From Streptomyces monomycini (GTDB taxonomy: Bacteria; Actinomycetota; Actinomycetes; Streptomycetales; Streptomycetaceae), in the NCBI RefSeq assembly GCF_022271435.1, contig NZ_JAFIQY010000006.1:124001-188000 (forward strand): a DNA stretch of 64,000 nt, read 5' to 3'. Made by a program: the position numbers and the translations under genes. The notes below the pieces were generated by a model that saw only the letters and a list, made by a program, of their open reading frames with translations, ran no database searches and had not been told where the DNA came from. Positions 16,261-25,007 of this stretch are shown here, one piece after another (position 1 is the first letter of the stretch; the number at the start of each line of letters is the position of its first letter).

Positions 16261-17967
16261 ATGGCCGCCGAACTGACCGCAGCGCAGCTGCTCGAAAAGC
16301 ACCGCCCGACGCTCGACCAGGCGCTGGAGGCGATCCGTACCCGCGCGTACTGGTCCCCGCACCCCGAGCACCCCAAGGCCTACGGGGAGAACGCGGCGGC
16401 GGACGGCCAGGCCGCCTTCGACGCCCTGCGCGGCAAGCGCTTCGAGCTGGACCAGCCCGGCACGGACGACTGGACGGGCGAGGAAGTCTCCCCGTACGGC
16501 ATCGGGTTGAACATCAGCTACCCGCACCCGGACCCGGACGTGCTGCTGCCCGCGATGCGCGCGGCGGTGCCCGTATGGCGCGATGCCGGTCCGCAGACCA
16601 GGGCCCTGGTCTGTCTGGAGATCCTGTCGCGGATCAGCGCGCGCACCCATGAGTTCACGCAGGCCGTGATGCACACCAGCGGTCAGGCGTTCATGATGGC
16701 GTTCCAGGCGGGCGGGCCGCACGCACAGGACCGCGGCATGGAGGCCGTCGCGTACGCCTACGCGGAGCAGGTCCGCACCCCGGAGCAGGCCGCCTGGTCC
16801 AAGCCGCAGGGCAAGCGCGACCCGCTGGAGCTGTCCAAGTCCTTCAAGGCCGTCCCCCGCGGCGTCGCCCTCCTGATCGGCTGCAACACCTTCCCGACAT
16901 GGAACGGCTACCCGGGCCTGTTCGCCTCCCTGGCCACCGGCAACGCGGTCCTGGTCAAGCCGCACCCGCGGGCCGTGCTGCCGCTCGCGCTCACCGTCCG
17001 GGTGGCGCGCGAGGTGCTGGCCGAGGCAGGGTTCTCCCCCGACCTGGTCGCACTGGCCGTCGACCGGCCCGGCGAGGGCCTGGCCAAGACCCTCGCGGTG
17101 CGCCCCGAGGTCCGCATCATCGACTACACGGGCTCCACCGAGTTCGGCGACTGGCTGGAGGCCAACGCGCCTCAGGCGCGCGTCTACACGGAGAAGGCCG
17201 GCGTCAACACGGTCGTCATCGATTCCACGGACGACTACAAGGGCATGCTCGGCAACCTCGCCTTCTCCCTGTCCCTGTACAGCGGCCAGATGTGCACCAC
17301 CCCGCAGAACCTCCTCATCCCCCGCGACGGCATCACCACGGACGCCGGCCCCAAGTCGTACGACGACGTGGTCGGCGACCTCGCGACCGCCGTCGACAAG
17401 CTGCTGGGCGACGACGCGCGGGCCAACGCCCTGCTGGGCGCGATCGTCAATCCGCAGGTCAAGGAGCGGATCGAGGCGGCCTCCGGGCTGGGCGAGGTGG
17501 CCCTGCCCTCCCGCGAGGTGGCCAACCCCGACTTCCCCGACGCCACGGTCCGTACGCCGGTGATGGTCAAGATGGACGGCGCACGCAAGCTCTGGGAGGG
17601 CGCGGGCGCCGACGCCGCCTACCTCTCGGAGTGCTTCGGCCCGGTCTCCTTCGCGGTGGCCGTCGACTCCGCCGCGGACGCGGTGGACCTGCTGCGGCAC
17701 ACCACCCGCGTCAAGGGTGCGATGACGGTCGGCGCGTACACCACCTCAGGGGAGGTGGAGAAGCTGGTGGAGGAGGCGTGCCTGGAGGAGTGCGCGCAGC
17801 TGTCCCTCAACCTGACCGGCGGGGTGTACGTCAACCAGACCGCCGCCTTCTCCGACTTCCACGGCTCGGGCGGCAACCCGGCGGCCAACGCGGCACTGTG
17901 CGACGGCGCGTTCGTGGCCGACCGCTTCCGGACGGTGGAGGTGCGCAGGCCGGCCCAGGAGAGCTAG
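16261..17967 (+). CDS. paaN: PaaN/PaaZ-type aldehyde dehydrogenase of phenylacetate breakdown
   Basis: The 568-residue product belongs to the aldehyde dehydrogenase superfamily branch annotated as PaaN. It has VPRGVALLIGCNTFPTWNGY in the cofactor region, YTGSTEFGDWLEANA, EKAGVNTVVIDSTDDYKGML, and the catalytic cysteine within SLYSGQMCTTPQNLLIPRDG. It probably oxidises the semialdehyde made after ring opening. The C-terminal hydratase domain of E. coli PaaZ is absent: the protein ends after the dehydrogenase part, so a separate hydratase must open the oxepin ring. The ATG at 16261 follows GACGAGGAGTTGGTCTTCG; the in-frame extension to 16066 crosses the promoter and is rejected. Expression is likely repressed by the TetR protein. 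Confidence 0.9.
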   Translation: MAAELTAAQLLEKHRPTLDQALEAIRTRAYWSPHPEHPKAYGENAAADGQAAFDALRGKRFELDQPGTDDWTGEEVSPYGIGLNISYPHPDPDVLLPAMRAAVPVWRDAGPQTRALVCLEILSRISARTHEFTQAVMHTSGQAFMMAFQAGGPHAQDRGMEAVAYAYAEQVRTPEQAAWSKPQGKRDPLELSKSFKAVPRGVALLIGCNTFPTWNGYPGLFASLATGNAVLVKPHPRAVLPLALTVRVAREVLAEAGFSPDLVALAVDRPGEGLAKTLAVRPEVRIIDYTGSTEFGDWLEANAPQARVYTEKAGVNTVVIDSTDDYKGMLGNLAFSLSLYSGQMCTTPQNLLIPRDGITTDAGPKSYDDVVGDLATAVDKLLGDDARANALLGAIVNPQVKERIEAASGLGEVALPSREVANPDFPDATVRTPVMVKMDGARKLWEGAGADAAYLSECFGPVSFAVAVDSAADAVDLLRHTTRVKGAMTVGAYTTSGEVEKLVEEACLEECAQLSLNLTGGVYVNQTAAFSDFHGSGGNPAANAALCDGAFVADRFRTVEVRRPAQES

Positions 17968-18006
17968 AGCCCGGGAGAGCCGGTCGGGGCTCAGGGCAGT
18001 CGAAGC

Positions 18007-18837
18007 TCAGGGGAGCTGGAAGAGCGCCGGCCCTGCGGCCGCTCCGGTCATCCCGGCCGGGGCGGCCGGGTCCGCCGTGCCGCGGGACATCCAGTGGAAG
18101 AGCCCCATGGCCACGCTCGTGGCCAGGTTGAAGCTGGACACCCGCGCCTGCATCGGCACCGCGACCAGCGCCGATGCCCGCTCCCGCAGCTCGTCCGAGA
18201 TGCCTTGCCGCTCGGACCCGAAGGCGAGAATCGCGTCGTCGGGGAACGTCACGGAACGGATGTCCGCGCCCTCGGGGTCGAGGGCATAGACCGGTCCTGG
18301 CGGCAGTTCCGGCAGCGTCAGGCGCTCCACCGCGCCGGCGAAGTGCAGACCGGCGCTGCCCCGTACGGCGTTGGGGTGCCAGGGGTCGAGCGAGCCGGTG
18401 GTGACCACGCCGGTCGCGCCGAAACCGGCCGCCAGGCGGACGACGGCACCGATGTTGCCCAGGTTGCGCGGGTTCTCCAGGAGGACGACGGGAGCGGGTC
18501 GCGGGGCCTCGCGGAGCCGGGCCAGGTTCGCCGCGGCGTCGGGGCGTACGGCGAGGGCCGCGACGCCCGTGGGGTGCACCTTCGGCAGGAGCGTGCGCAG
18601 TGCCGCCACCGGCACCTGCTCCGCCAGCTCTTCGAGGTCGGCGGTCAGGTCGTCCGCGAGTTCCCCGGCGAGCGCCAGCAGGGCGGGCTTGTCACTGGTC
18701 AGGACGTGCCGTACGTCCCCGCCGAAGCGCAGGGCGTGCTTCAGCGCGTGGAAGCCGTCCAGGAGGACCGAGGACGGGTCGCCGGCGCTCGCGCGCCAGC
18801 GCCGTACCGGATCGTCCGAGGTCCCGTTCTCGATCAT
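18007..18837 (-). CDS. SpoU/TrmH-family RNA 2'-O-methyltransferase
   Basis: The 276-residue protein has the three SpoU (SPOUT) motifs: NPRNLGNIGAVVRLAAGFGA (~150-170), ILAFGSERQGIS (~225) and VPMQARVSSFNLATSVAMGL (~245-265), which form the trefoil-knot S-adenosylmethionine site. An N-terminal substrate-binding domain (LLDGFHALKHALRFGG) comes first. Such enzymes methylate a ribose in rRNA or tRNA; the exact nucleotide cannot be told from sequence. It lies between paaN (convergent) and the HTTM gene, with no clear tie to phenylacetate. Confidence 0.9.
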   Translation of the reverse strand: MIENGTSDDPVRRWRASAGDPSSVLLDGFHALKHALRFGGDVRHVLTSDKPALLALAGELADDLTADLEELAEQVPVAALRTLLPKVHPTGVAALAVRPDAAANLARLREAPRPAPVVLLENPRNLGNIGAVVRLAAGFGATGVVTTGSLDPWHPNAVRGSAGLHFAGAVERLTLPELPPGPVYALDPEGADIRSVTFPDDAILAFGSERQGISDELRERASALVAVPMQARVSSFNLATSVAMGLFHWMSRGTADPAAPAGMTGAAAGPALFQLP

Positions 18838-18893
18838 TTCCCCACTATCTCAACTGTCCGCCGGACAGACATCCGCCGCTCCCGTCCACGGCG

Positions 18894-20212
18894 TCACTCG
18901 CGTACCGCAGTACGGCGTGGGAGCACCCGGTCGCGTACGGAGGTGGCCCGGGCACCCAGCCACACCAGGAAGACCGTCGGCAGGAACACCGCGTCCGCCG
19001 TGATCATCGCGAGCGAGAAGAACGGCAGGCCGAGCAGGAACGCGATCGACAGGTGCTCGCAGATCATCGCGACCAGCAGCACGTTCTTCAGACGGCGGTT
19101 GAAGAGGGTGAAGGGGAAGGCGACCTGCACGATCACCGTGCCGTACGTGATCAGCATGACCATCAGGCCGTTGTCGGCGAGCACCCGGGACAGCTCCGGC
19201 CAGGGCGAGAAGTAGTCCAGGTGCATCGGGTAGTACACCGCGGTGCCGTCCTGCCAGCGCGTCCCCTGGATCTTGTACCAGCCGGCCGTGGCGTAGATCA
19301 GGCAGACCTCGACGACGATCACCAGCAGAGCGCCGTTGTGGATCAGCTTGGTGATCATGTCGAGGACGAGGCGCGGCTCTCCGGGCGCGTACCGCCGCGC
19401 GGCCCACCAGGCCCCGTGGGAGAGCCACAGCACCCAGACAGCCCGAGGCCCGCCCACAGGACGACGCCGGTGATGTCGCGGCCCTGAGGCCCGTCGGACG
19501 GCCGCACGTGCTTCGCGGCGCGGCGCGCGTCCAGCGACCACACCTGCCCGCACCGGGTGAGCACCAGGTATATCGCCATCAGGTGCAGGACGTTGTCGCC
19601 GCCGTCCCCGACGAAGATGCTGCGGTTCTGCAGTGAGAGCACACCCACCATGAACAGCACCGACATGGTGCGGGTCCGCCAGCCGACCAGCAGCAGGGCG
19701 CTGGCGACGACGGCGAGCCCGTAGACGAGCTCGAACCAGCCCCGGCTGTCGGTCCACGTCAGGATCGAGAAGGCCTCGTTGCCGTCGAGGAGCCGGCGCG
19801 CCATGTCGCCGCTCCAGGGGCCGTGGGGCCCGTAGAGCTCATGCCGGTTCGGCCACTCCCGCAGCAGGAAGAAGAGCCAGGTGGCCGCGAATCCGATGCG
19901 GATGACGGCGGACTGGTACGGGGCGAAGGCGCTGCCGGTGACGCGCCTGAAGGCCCGCCCGAAGGCGCGCTCGATGCGCGTCTCGTCGGCGCGGGCGGGG
20001 GGCGCGGAGGCCGGGCCGGGGGGCGGCTCCGGGGGCGAGCCGGGGGGTGGCTCCGGGGGTGAGCCCGGGGGTGGGGTGACGACCGGCCAGGCGGTGTCGG
20101 CCTTGGCCAGGGGGTCCGCTTCGTCCGTACGGCTCTGAGCGGGGATGGCCGCCGGGGCGTCCGTGCCCGCCGCGTCCCGTGCCCCGTGCGAAGGCGACCT
20201 GTGCGCTGTCAC
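18894..20212 (-). pseudogene. HTTM-domain membrane protein, split by a frameshift
   Basis: Two adjacent frames together make one HTTM (horizontally transferred transmembrane, vitamin-K-carboxylase-like) protein of ~439 residues. The first frame starts at GTG 20212 (GTGA overlap with the DUF5819 stop) and carries a Pro-rich leader and SAFAPYQSAVIRIGFAATWL through GRDITGVVLWAGLGL. The second frame continues AVWVLWLSHGAWWAARRYAP to the stop at 18894. The frames meet at about 19436-19447, where one missing base would explain the shift. As written, the upstream frame ends at 19355 after ~30 foreign residues. It could be a sequencing error, a true mutation or recoding. The sequence is otherwise intact, which favours an error or a recent event. 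Confidence 0.75.
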
Positions 20213-20877
20213 TGGATCCTCGCTCCTTCGGGCAGGTCGTCCGTGGTGACCGGCCACCAGGGCAGCTCGCGGTACCTGGGCTTTTCGCTGATCTTCTCCG
20301 TGCTCCACGACGGCGGGCTGACGGCCGTCGTCATCGAGCGGACCTGTATCTGCTCGACCTTGCCGCGCGCCGCCCACTGGGGGCTCATGCGCTGCATCAC
20401 GATCCGCCGTACGTACTGCTCGGCCAGTTCGCCCCGCGCACCGGAGGTGCGGTTCTGTGCGTCGTGGGTGTTGAGGTAGTACTCCCAGGCGCGGCGGAGT
20501 TCGTTCTGCTGGGTGTGGCTCGGTACGGGGTTGTGCAGCAGGGCCCGGCCGTCGACGGCGGTCAGATCGGTCCAGCCGGTGGTCAGCCGGTCGTCGCCTT
20601 CGGTGCGCACCTGGGCCCGTACCTGCACCGCGATGTTCTGCTGGAGCGGGTTGGGGGCGAACAGCTTCCAGTTCTGCTCGTACTCCGGGAAGACGTAGTC
20701 ATTGATCACTTCGCTGTGCTGTTTGCTCAGCGTGTTGGGCGGCGCCACGTGCAGGAACATCATCGCCAGGTGGATCACGACGGCCAGCGTCACGGCGCCC
20801 GCCACGACGCTCACCACGACGCGTGACGGTAGCGAGAGCGCGGCTGGTGGCCGCGATTCGTCCCCGTAATGCTGCAT
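20209..20877 (-). CDS. DUF5819 membrane-anchored protein
   Basis: The 222-residue protein has one N-terminal membrane segment (VVVSVVAGAVTLAVVIHLAM, ~20-40), followed by an extracytoplasmic domain with FPEYEQNWKLFAPNPLQQNI, the hallmark of the DUF5819 family. The start ATG has the Shine-Dalgarno GGCAGGA; a longer frame to 21165 runs antisense over paaA and is rejected. The GTGA overlap with the HTTM gene indicates translational coupling; DUF5819 and HTTM proteins commonly occur as a pair and probably form one membrane complex of unknown function. It is divergent from paaA. Confidence 0.85.
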   Translation of the reverse strand: MQHYGDESRPPAALSLPSRVVVSVVAGAVTLAVVIHLAMMFLHVAPPNTLSKQHSEVINDYVFPEYEQNWKLFAPNPLQQNIAVQVRAQVRTEGDDRLTTGWTDLTAVDGRALLHNPVPSHTQQNELRRAWEYYLNTHDAQNRTSGARGELAEQYVRRIVMQRMSPQWAARGKVEQIQVRSMTTAVSPPSWSTEKISEKPRYRELPWWPVTTDDLPEGARIQ

Positions 20878-20963
20878 TCCTGCCCCGTTCCCAGATTCCG
20901 AGCGGCTTTTCACCGCTCCGGAACCGTACCTAGGCGGCCCCACCCGGCACACCCTCCCCTGAG

Positions 20964-20972
20964 TTATCCACA
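20964..20972 (+). other. DnaA-box-like TTATCCACA
   Basis: TTATCCACA, identical to the E. coli consensus and one base from the Streptomyces one, in the DUF5819/paaA intergenic region just upstream of a TTGACA -35. Confidence 0.55.
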
Positions 20973-20975
20973 GGC

Positions 20976-21025
20976 TTGACACCCCGCACGCGCGGCCACA
21001 CCATTGAACCGAACGATCGGTCGGT
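20976..21025 (+). promoter_or_regulatory. paaA promoter and TetR-type operator
   Basis: TTGACA (20976-20981) is a good -35, but the -10 (CACCAT, 20999-21004) is weak. Directly downstream lies an 18-bp palindrome with one mismatched pair, ACCGAACGATCGGTCGGT (21008-21025). Its inverse contains the same ACCGATCGTTCGGT core as the paaN site. Binding near the transcription start would repress paaABCDE. Confidence 0.6.
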
Positions 21026-21044
21026 CGGGAGGCAGGGGGATCAC

Positions 21045-22000
<956 letters not shown>

Positions 22001-22004
<4 letters not shown>

Positions 22005-22498
22005 CCACGCCCGGTAGGGAAAACAGCGAGCACCCGGAGAACCGGACGGCCAAGGGCGGCACCAAGGTCCCGGCCGGGCCGGAGAGCCGGACCGGAGCCG
22101 GAACCGGAGGCGGGACCGCGTCAGCGGGACCGGCCACACCGGCCCCAGCACCCGGCAGCGCGCCCACCGCTCACCGGGGCAGCGCATCGGCCGCATCGGC
22201 CGCGCCCGGCGCGAAGCCCACCGACTGGCCGCTGTGGGAGGTCTTCGTCCGTAGCCGGCGCGGCCTGTCCCACACCCACGCGGGCAGCCTGCACGCTCCG
22301 GACGCCGAGATGGCTCTGCGTAACGCCCGCGATCTCTACACCCGCCGCTCGGAAGGCATCTCGATCTGGGTGGTCCCGTCCGCCGCGATCTCCGCCTCCT
22401 CCCCGGACGAGAAGGACTCCTTCTTCGAACCGGCCGCCGACAAGCCCTACCGCCACCCGACCTTCTACGAGATCCCGGACGGGGTGCAGCACCTGTGA
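22001..22498 (+). CDS. paaB: Phenylacetyl-CoA epoxidase subunit PaaB, N-terminally extended
   Basis: The conserved PaaB core begins at about residue 73 ([20 protein letters not shown]) and runs to the stop, with the usual [20 protein letters not shown] segment. PaaB bridges PaaA-PaaC pairs in the epoxidase complex. The 165-residue product is ~70 residues longer than the usual ~95 because of a disordered N-terminus rich in Gly, Ala, Pro and Thr. ATG 22001 gives the ATGA overlap with paaA, so the extension is translated unless a later internal start is used. The stop overlaps paaC (GTGA). Confidence 0.93.
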
Positions 22499-23292
22499 AG
22501 CCCGTACCGACCGCCCAGGCACCGGCCGCCGCCGACAGCGCCGCCGCGGCTCCCGCCCCCGCGGGCTCCCTCGCCCGGGACGTCGCCGCCGCTGCCCCGG
22601 CCCTGGCCCTCGGTGACGACGCCCTCGTCCTGTCCCATCGGCTGGGGGAGTGGGCCGGGCACGCCCCCGTCCTGGAGGAAGAGATGGCCCTCGCGAACAT
22701 CGCGCTGGACCTGCTCGGCCAGGCCCGCGTCCTGCTCTCCCTCGCCGGCGACGAGGACGAACTGGCCTACCTCCGCGAGGAACGGGCCTTCCGCAACTGC
22801 CAGCTCGTCGAGCAGCCCAACGGCGACTTCGCCCACACCATCGCCCGCCAGCTGTACTTCTCCACCTACCAGGAGCTGCTGTACGGCCAACTGGCCTCCG
22901 AGAGCGGCCCCCTGGCTCCGCTGGCAGCGAAGGCGGTCAAGGAGGTCGCCTATCACCGTGACCACGCCGAGCAGTGGACCCTGCGCCTGGGCGACGGCAC
23001 CGAGGAGAGCCACGAGCGGATACAACGCGGCCTGACCGCCCTGTGGCGCTTCACCGGCGAGCTCTTCGAGCCCGTACCGGGGCTGGACGTCGACCTGTCC
23101 GCCCTGCACGACGCCTGGACCACCCGCGTCGAGTCCGTCCTGACGCGCGCCACCCTCACCGTCCCCCAGGGCCCGAGCCGTGGCGCCTGGACCGCGGGGG
23201 CCGGGCGCCAGGGGCTGCACACCGAATCCTTCGGCCGGATGCTCGCCGAGATGCAGCACCTGCACCGGAGCCACCCGGGGGCGACATGGTGA
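22495..23292 (+). CDS. paaC: Phenylacetyl-CoA epoxidase structural subunit PaaC
   Basis: The 265-residue ferritin-like protein is the non-catalytic partner of PaaA. It shows SHRLGEWAGHAPVLEEEMAL, IALDLLGQARVLLSLAGDED and VAYHRDHAEQWTLRLGDGTE, all typical of PaaC. The first ~35 residues are Ala/Pro-rich. The GTG start overlaps the paaB stop (GTGA), giving tight coupling. PaaC stabilises the PaaA active site and electron delivery from PaaE. Confidence 0.95.
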   Translation: MKPVPTAQAPAAADSAAAAPAPAGSLARDVAAAAPALALGDDALVLSHRLGEWAGHAPVLEEEMALANIALDLLGQARVLLSLAGDEDELAYLREERAFRNCQLVEQPNGDFAHTIARQLYFSTYQELLYGQLASESGPLAPLAAKAVKEVAYHRDHAEQWTLRLGDGTEESHERIQRGLTALWRFTGELFEPVPGLDVDLSALHDAWTTRVESVLTRATLTVPQGPSRGAWTAGAGRQGLHTESFGRMLAEMQHLHRSHPGATW

Positions 23293-23780
23293 CCACCGCG
23301 CTCGAAGAACGGCTGCGCGACCTGGCCGGCTCCGTACCCGACCCGGAGATGCCGGTCATCACCCTGGCCGAACTGGGCGTACTCCGCGGCCTGCGGCTCA
23401 CGGGCCCCGGGCAGGTGGAGGTCGAACTCACCCCGACGTACACGGGCTGCCCCGCCGTCGAGACCATGTCCGCCGACATCGAACGCGTCCTCCACGACAA
23501 CGGCATCCCCCAGGTCGAGGTGCGCACGGTCCTCGACCCGCCGTGGACGACCGACGCGATCACGGCCGAGGGCCGCCGGAAGCTGACCGAGTTCGGCATA
23601 GCCCCGCCGCGCCCCACCGGCCCGGCCGGCGGCCCCGTACCGCTGGCGCTGGCCATCCGCTGCCCGCACTGCGGATCGACCGAGACGACGCTGCTCAGCC
23701 GGTTCTCCTCCACCGCCTGCAAGGCACTGCGCCGCTGCGAGAGCTGCCGCGAACCGTTCGACCACTTCAAGGAGTTGTGA
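23286..23780 (+). CDS. paaD: PaaD, MIP18/DUF59-family Fe-S maturation protein
   Basis: The 164-residue protein has an N-terminal DUF59 (MIP18) domain (VPDPEMPVITLAELGVLRGL, then TPTYTGCPAVETM with a conserved cysteine) and a C-terminal zinc ribbon (CPHCGS, then CRRCESC-type spacing near 140-155). PaaD is thought to help mature the iron-sulfur cluster of PaaE. ATG 23286 overlaps the end of paaC by seven bases; GTG 23289 (GTGA overlap) is an equally good start. The stop overlaps paaE (TGATG). Confidence 0.93.
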   Translation: MVTTALEERLRDLAGSVPDPEMPVITLAELGVLRGLRLTGPGQVEVELTPTYTGCPAVETMSADIERVLHDNGIPQVEVRTVLDPPWTTDAITAEGRRKLTEFGIAPPRPTGPAGGPVPLALAIRCPHCGSTETTLLSRFSSTACKALRRCESCREPFDHFKEL

Positions 23781-24925
23781 TGTTCCACCCGCTCCGGGTC
23801 GCGGAGATCGAACGGCTCACGGACGACGCCGTCGCCGTCACCTTCCAGGTGCCGCCCGAGCTGCGCACCACCTTCCGGCACGTCCCGGGCCAGCACATCG
23901 CGCTGCGCCGCACGGTGGACGGCCGGGAGATCCGCCGTACGTACTCGATCTGCACCCCGGCGACGGACGATCCCACGCTGCGGGTGGGGATACGGCTGGT
24001 CGAGGACGGCGAGTTCTCCACCTACGCCCTCAAGGAACTGGCCGTCGGTGACACGGTCGACGTCATGGCACCGGCCGGTCGCTTCGTACTGGAGCCCCGC
24101 CCCGGGCACTTCGTCGGCATCGTCGGCGGCAGCGGCATCACACCGGTGCTGTCCATCGTCGCGACGCTGCTGGCCCGCCGGCCGGACGCCCGTTTCTGCC
24201 TGGTCCGCAGCGACCGTACGGCAGCATCGACGATGTTCCTGGAGGAGGTCGCCGACCTCAAGGACCGCTTTCCGGAACGCTTCCAGCTCGTCTCCGTCCT
24301 CTCCCGCGAGGACCAGCAGTCGGGCCTGCCCTCCGGCCGGCTGGACGAGGAACGGCTCCGCGCGCTGCTGCCCGCCCTGCTGCCCGTGGCATCCGTCGAC
24401 GGCTGGTATTTGTGCGGCCCGTACGGCCTCGTCCAGGCCGCGGAACGCGCGCTGCGCGCCCTCCAGGTCCCCCGGAACCGCATCCACGAAGAGATCTTCC
24501 ACATATCCGAGCCCGCGCCCGGGGAGGCCGCCTTCGCGGACGCCGCTTCCACGGACCCCGCAGTTACCGACCCCGCCTTCGCGAGCCCCGCGGTTGTCGG
24601 AGGCCCCGCCTCCCTCCCCGGCAGCCCCGCGTCCCTTCGTACCCCCGCGCACAGCACCGTGACCGCGACCCTGGACGGCCGGGCGGGCAGCTGGCCGGTC
24701 CTGGACGGTGAACCGCTGCTGGAGACCGTGCTGCGCAACCGCGCGGACGCCCCGTACGCCTGCAAGGGAGGCGTCTGCGGCACCTGTCGCGCGTTCCTGG
24801 TGACGGGTGAGGTCCGTATGGACCGCAATTACGCCTTGGAGGACGAGGAAGTCGCGTCGGGATACGTCCTCGCCTGCCAGTCGCATCCCGTGACGGAGGA
24901 GGTCGAGCTGGACTTCGACCGCTGA
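23780..24925 (+). CDS. paaE: PaaE ferredoxin-type reductase of the epoxidase
   Basis: The 381-residue product supplies electrons from NADPH through FAD to a plant-type 2Fe-2S cluster and on to PaaA. It shows the FAD motif RRTYSICTP (~53-61), the nucleotide motif GGSGITPVLSIVATLL, GWYLCGPYGLVQAAERALRA, and the cluster motif YACKGGVCGTCRAF with the fourth cysteine in LACQSHP. Between reductase and ferredoxin parts sits a ~45-residue Ala/Ser/Pro-rich linker with DPA repeats, longer than in most PaaE proteins. It is the last gene of the overlapping paaABCDE unit. Confidence 0.96.
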   Translation: MFHPLRVAEIERLTDDAVAVTFQVPPELRTTFRHVPGQHIALRRTVDGREIRRTYSICTPATDDPTLRVGIRLVEDGEFSTYALKELAVGDTVDVMAPAGRFVLEPRPGHFVGIVGGSGITPVLSIVATLLARRPDARFCLVRSDRTAASTMFLEEVADLKDRFPERFQLVSVLSREDQQSGLPSGRLDEERLRALLPALLPVASVDGWYLCGPYGLVQAAERALRALQVPRNRIHEEIFHISEPAPGEAAFADAASTDPAVTDPAFASPAVVGGPASLPGSPASLRTPAHSTVTATLDGRAGSWPVLDGEPLLETVLRNRADAPYACKGGVCGTCRAFLVTGEVRMDRNYALEDEEVASGYVLACQSHPVTEEVELDFDR

Positions 24926-24941
24926 CCCCATTCACAAATAC

Positions 24942-24955
24942 TGCAACCTGTTCTA
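24942..24955. promoter_or_regulatory. KstR-like motif upstream of acyl-CoA dehydrogenase
   Basis: TGCAACCTGTTCTA fits TnnAACnnGTTnnA, the consensus bound by the steroid-catabolism repressor KstR in mycobacteria. It is 52 bp before the acyl-CoA dehydrogenase start. The regulator is not in the window, and chance matches occur. Confidence 0.35.
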
Positions 24956-25007
24956 ACTTGACGACCCGTCAGGCAGTCGCCGTGCGGGCACGCGGGAGGA
25001 CAGGACA

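Noticed and set aside
18894-20212. Programmed ribosomal frameshift in the HTTM gene
   Set aside because: No clear slippery heptamer or downstream structure at the junction; error or mutation is simpler.
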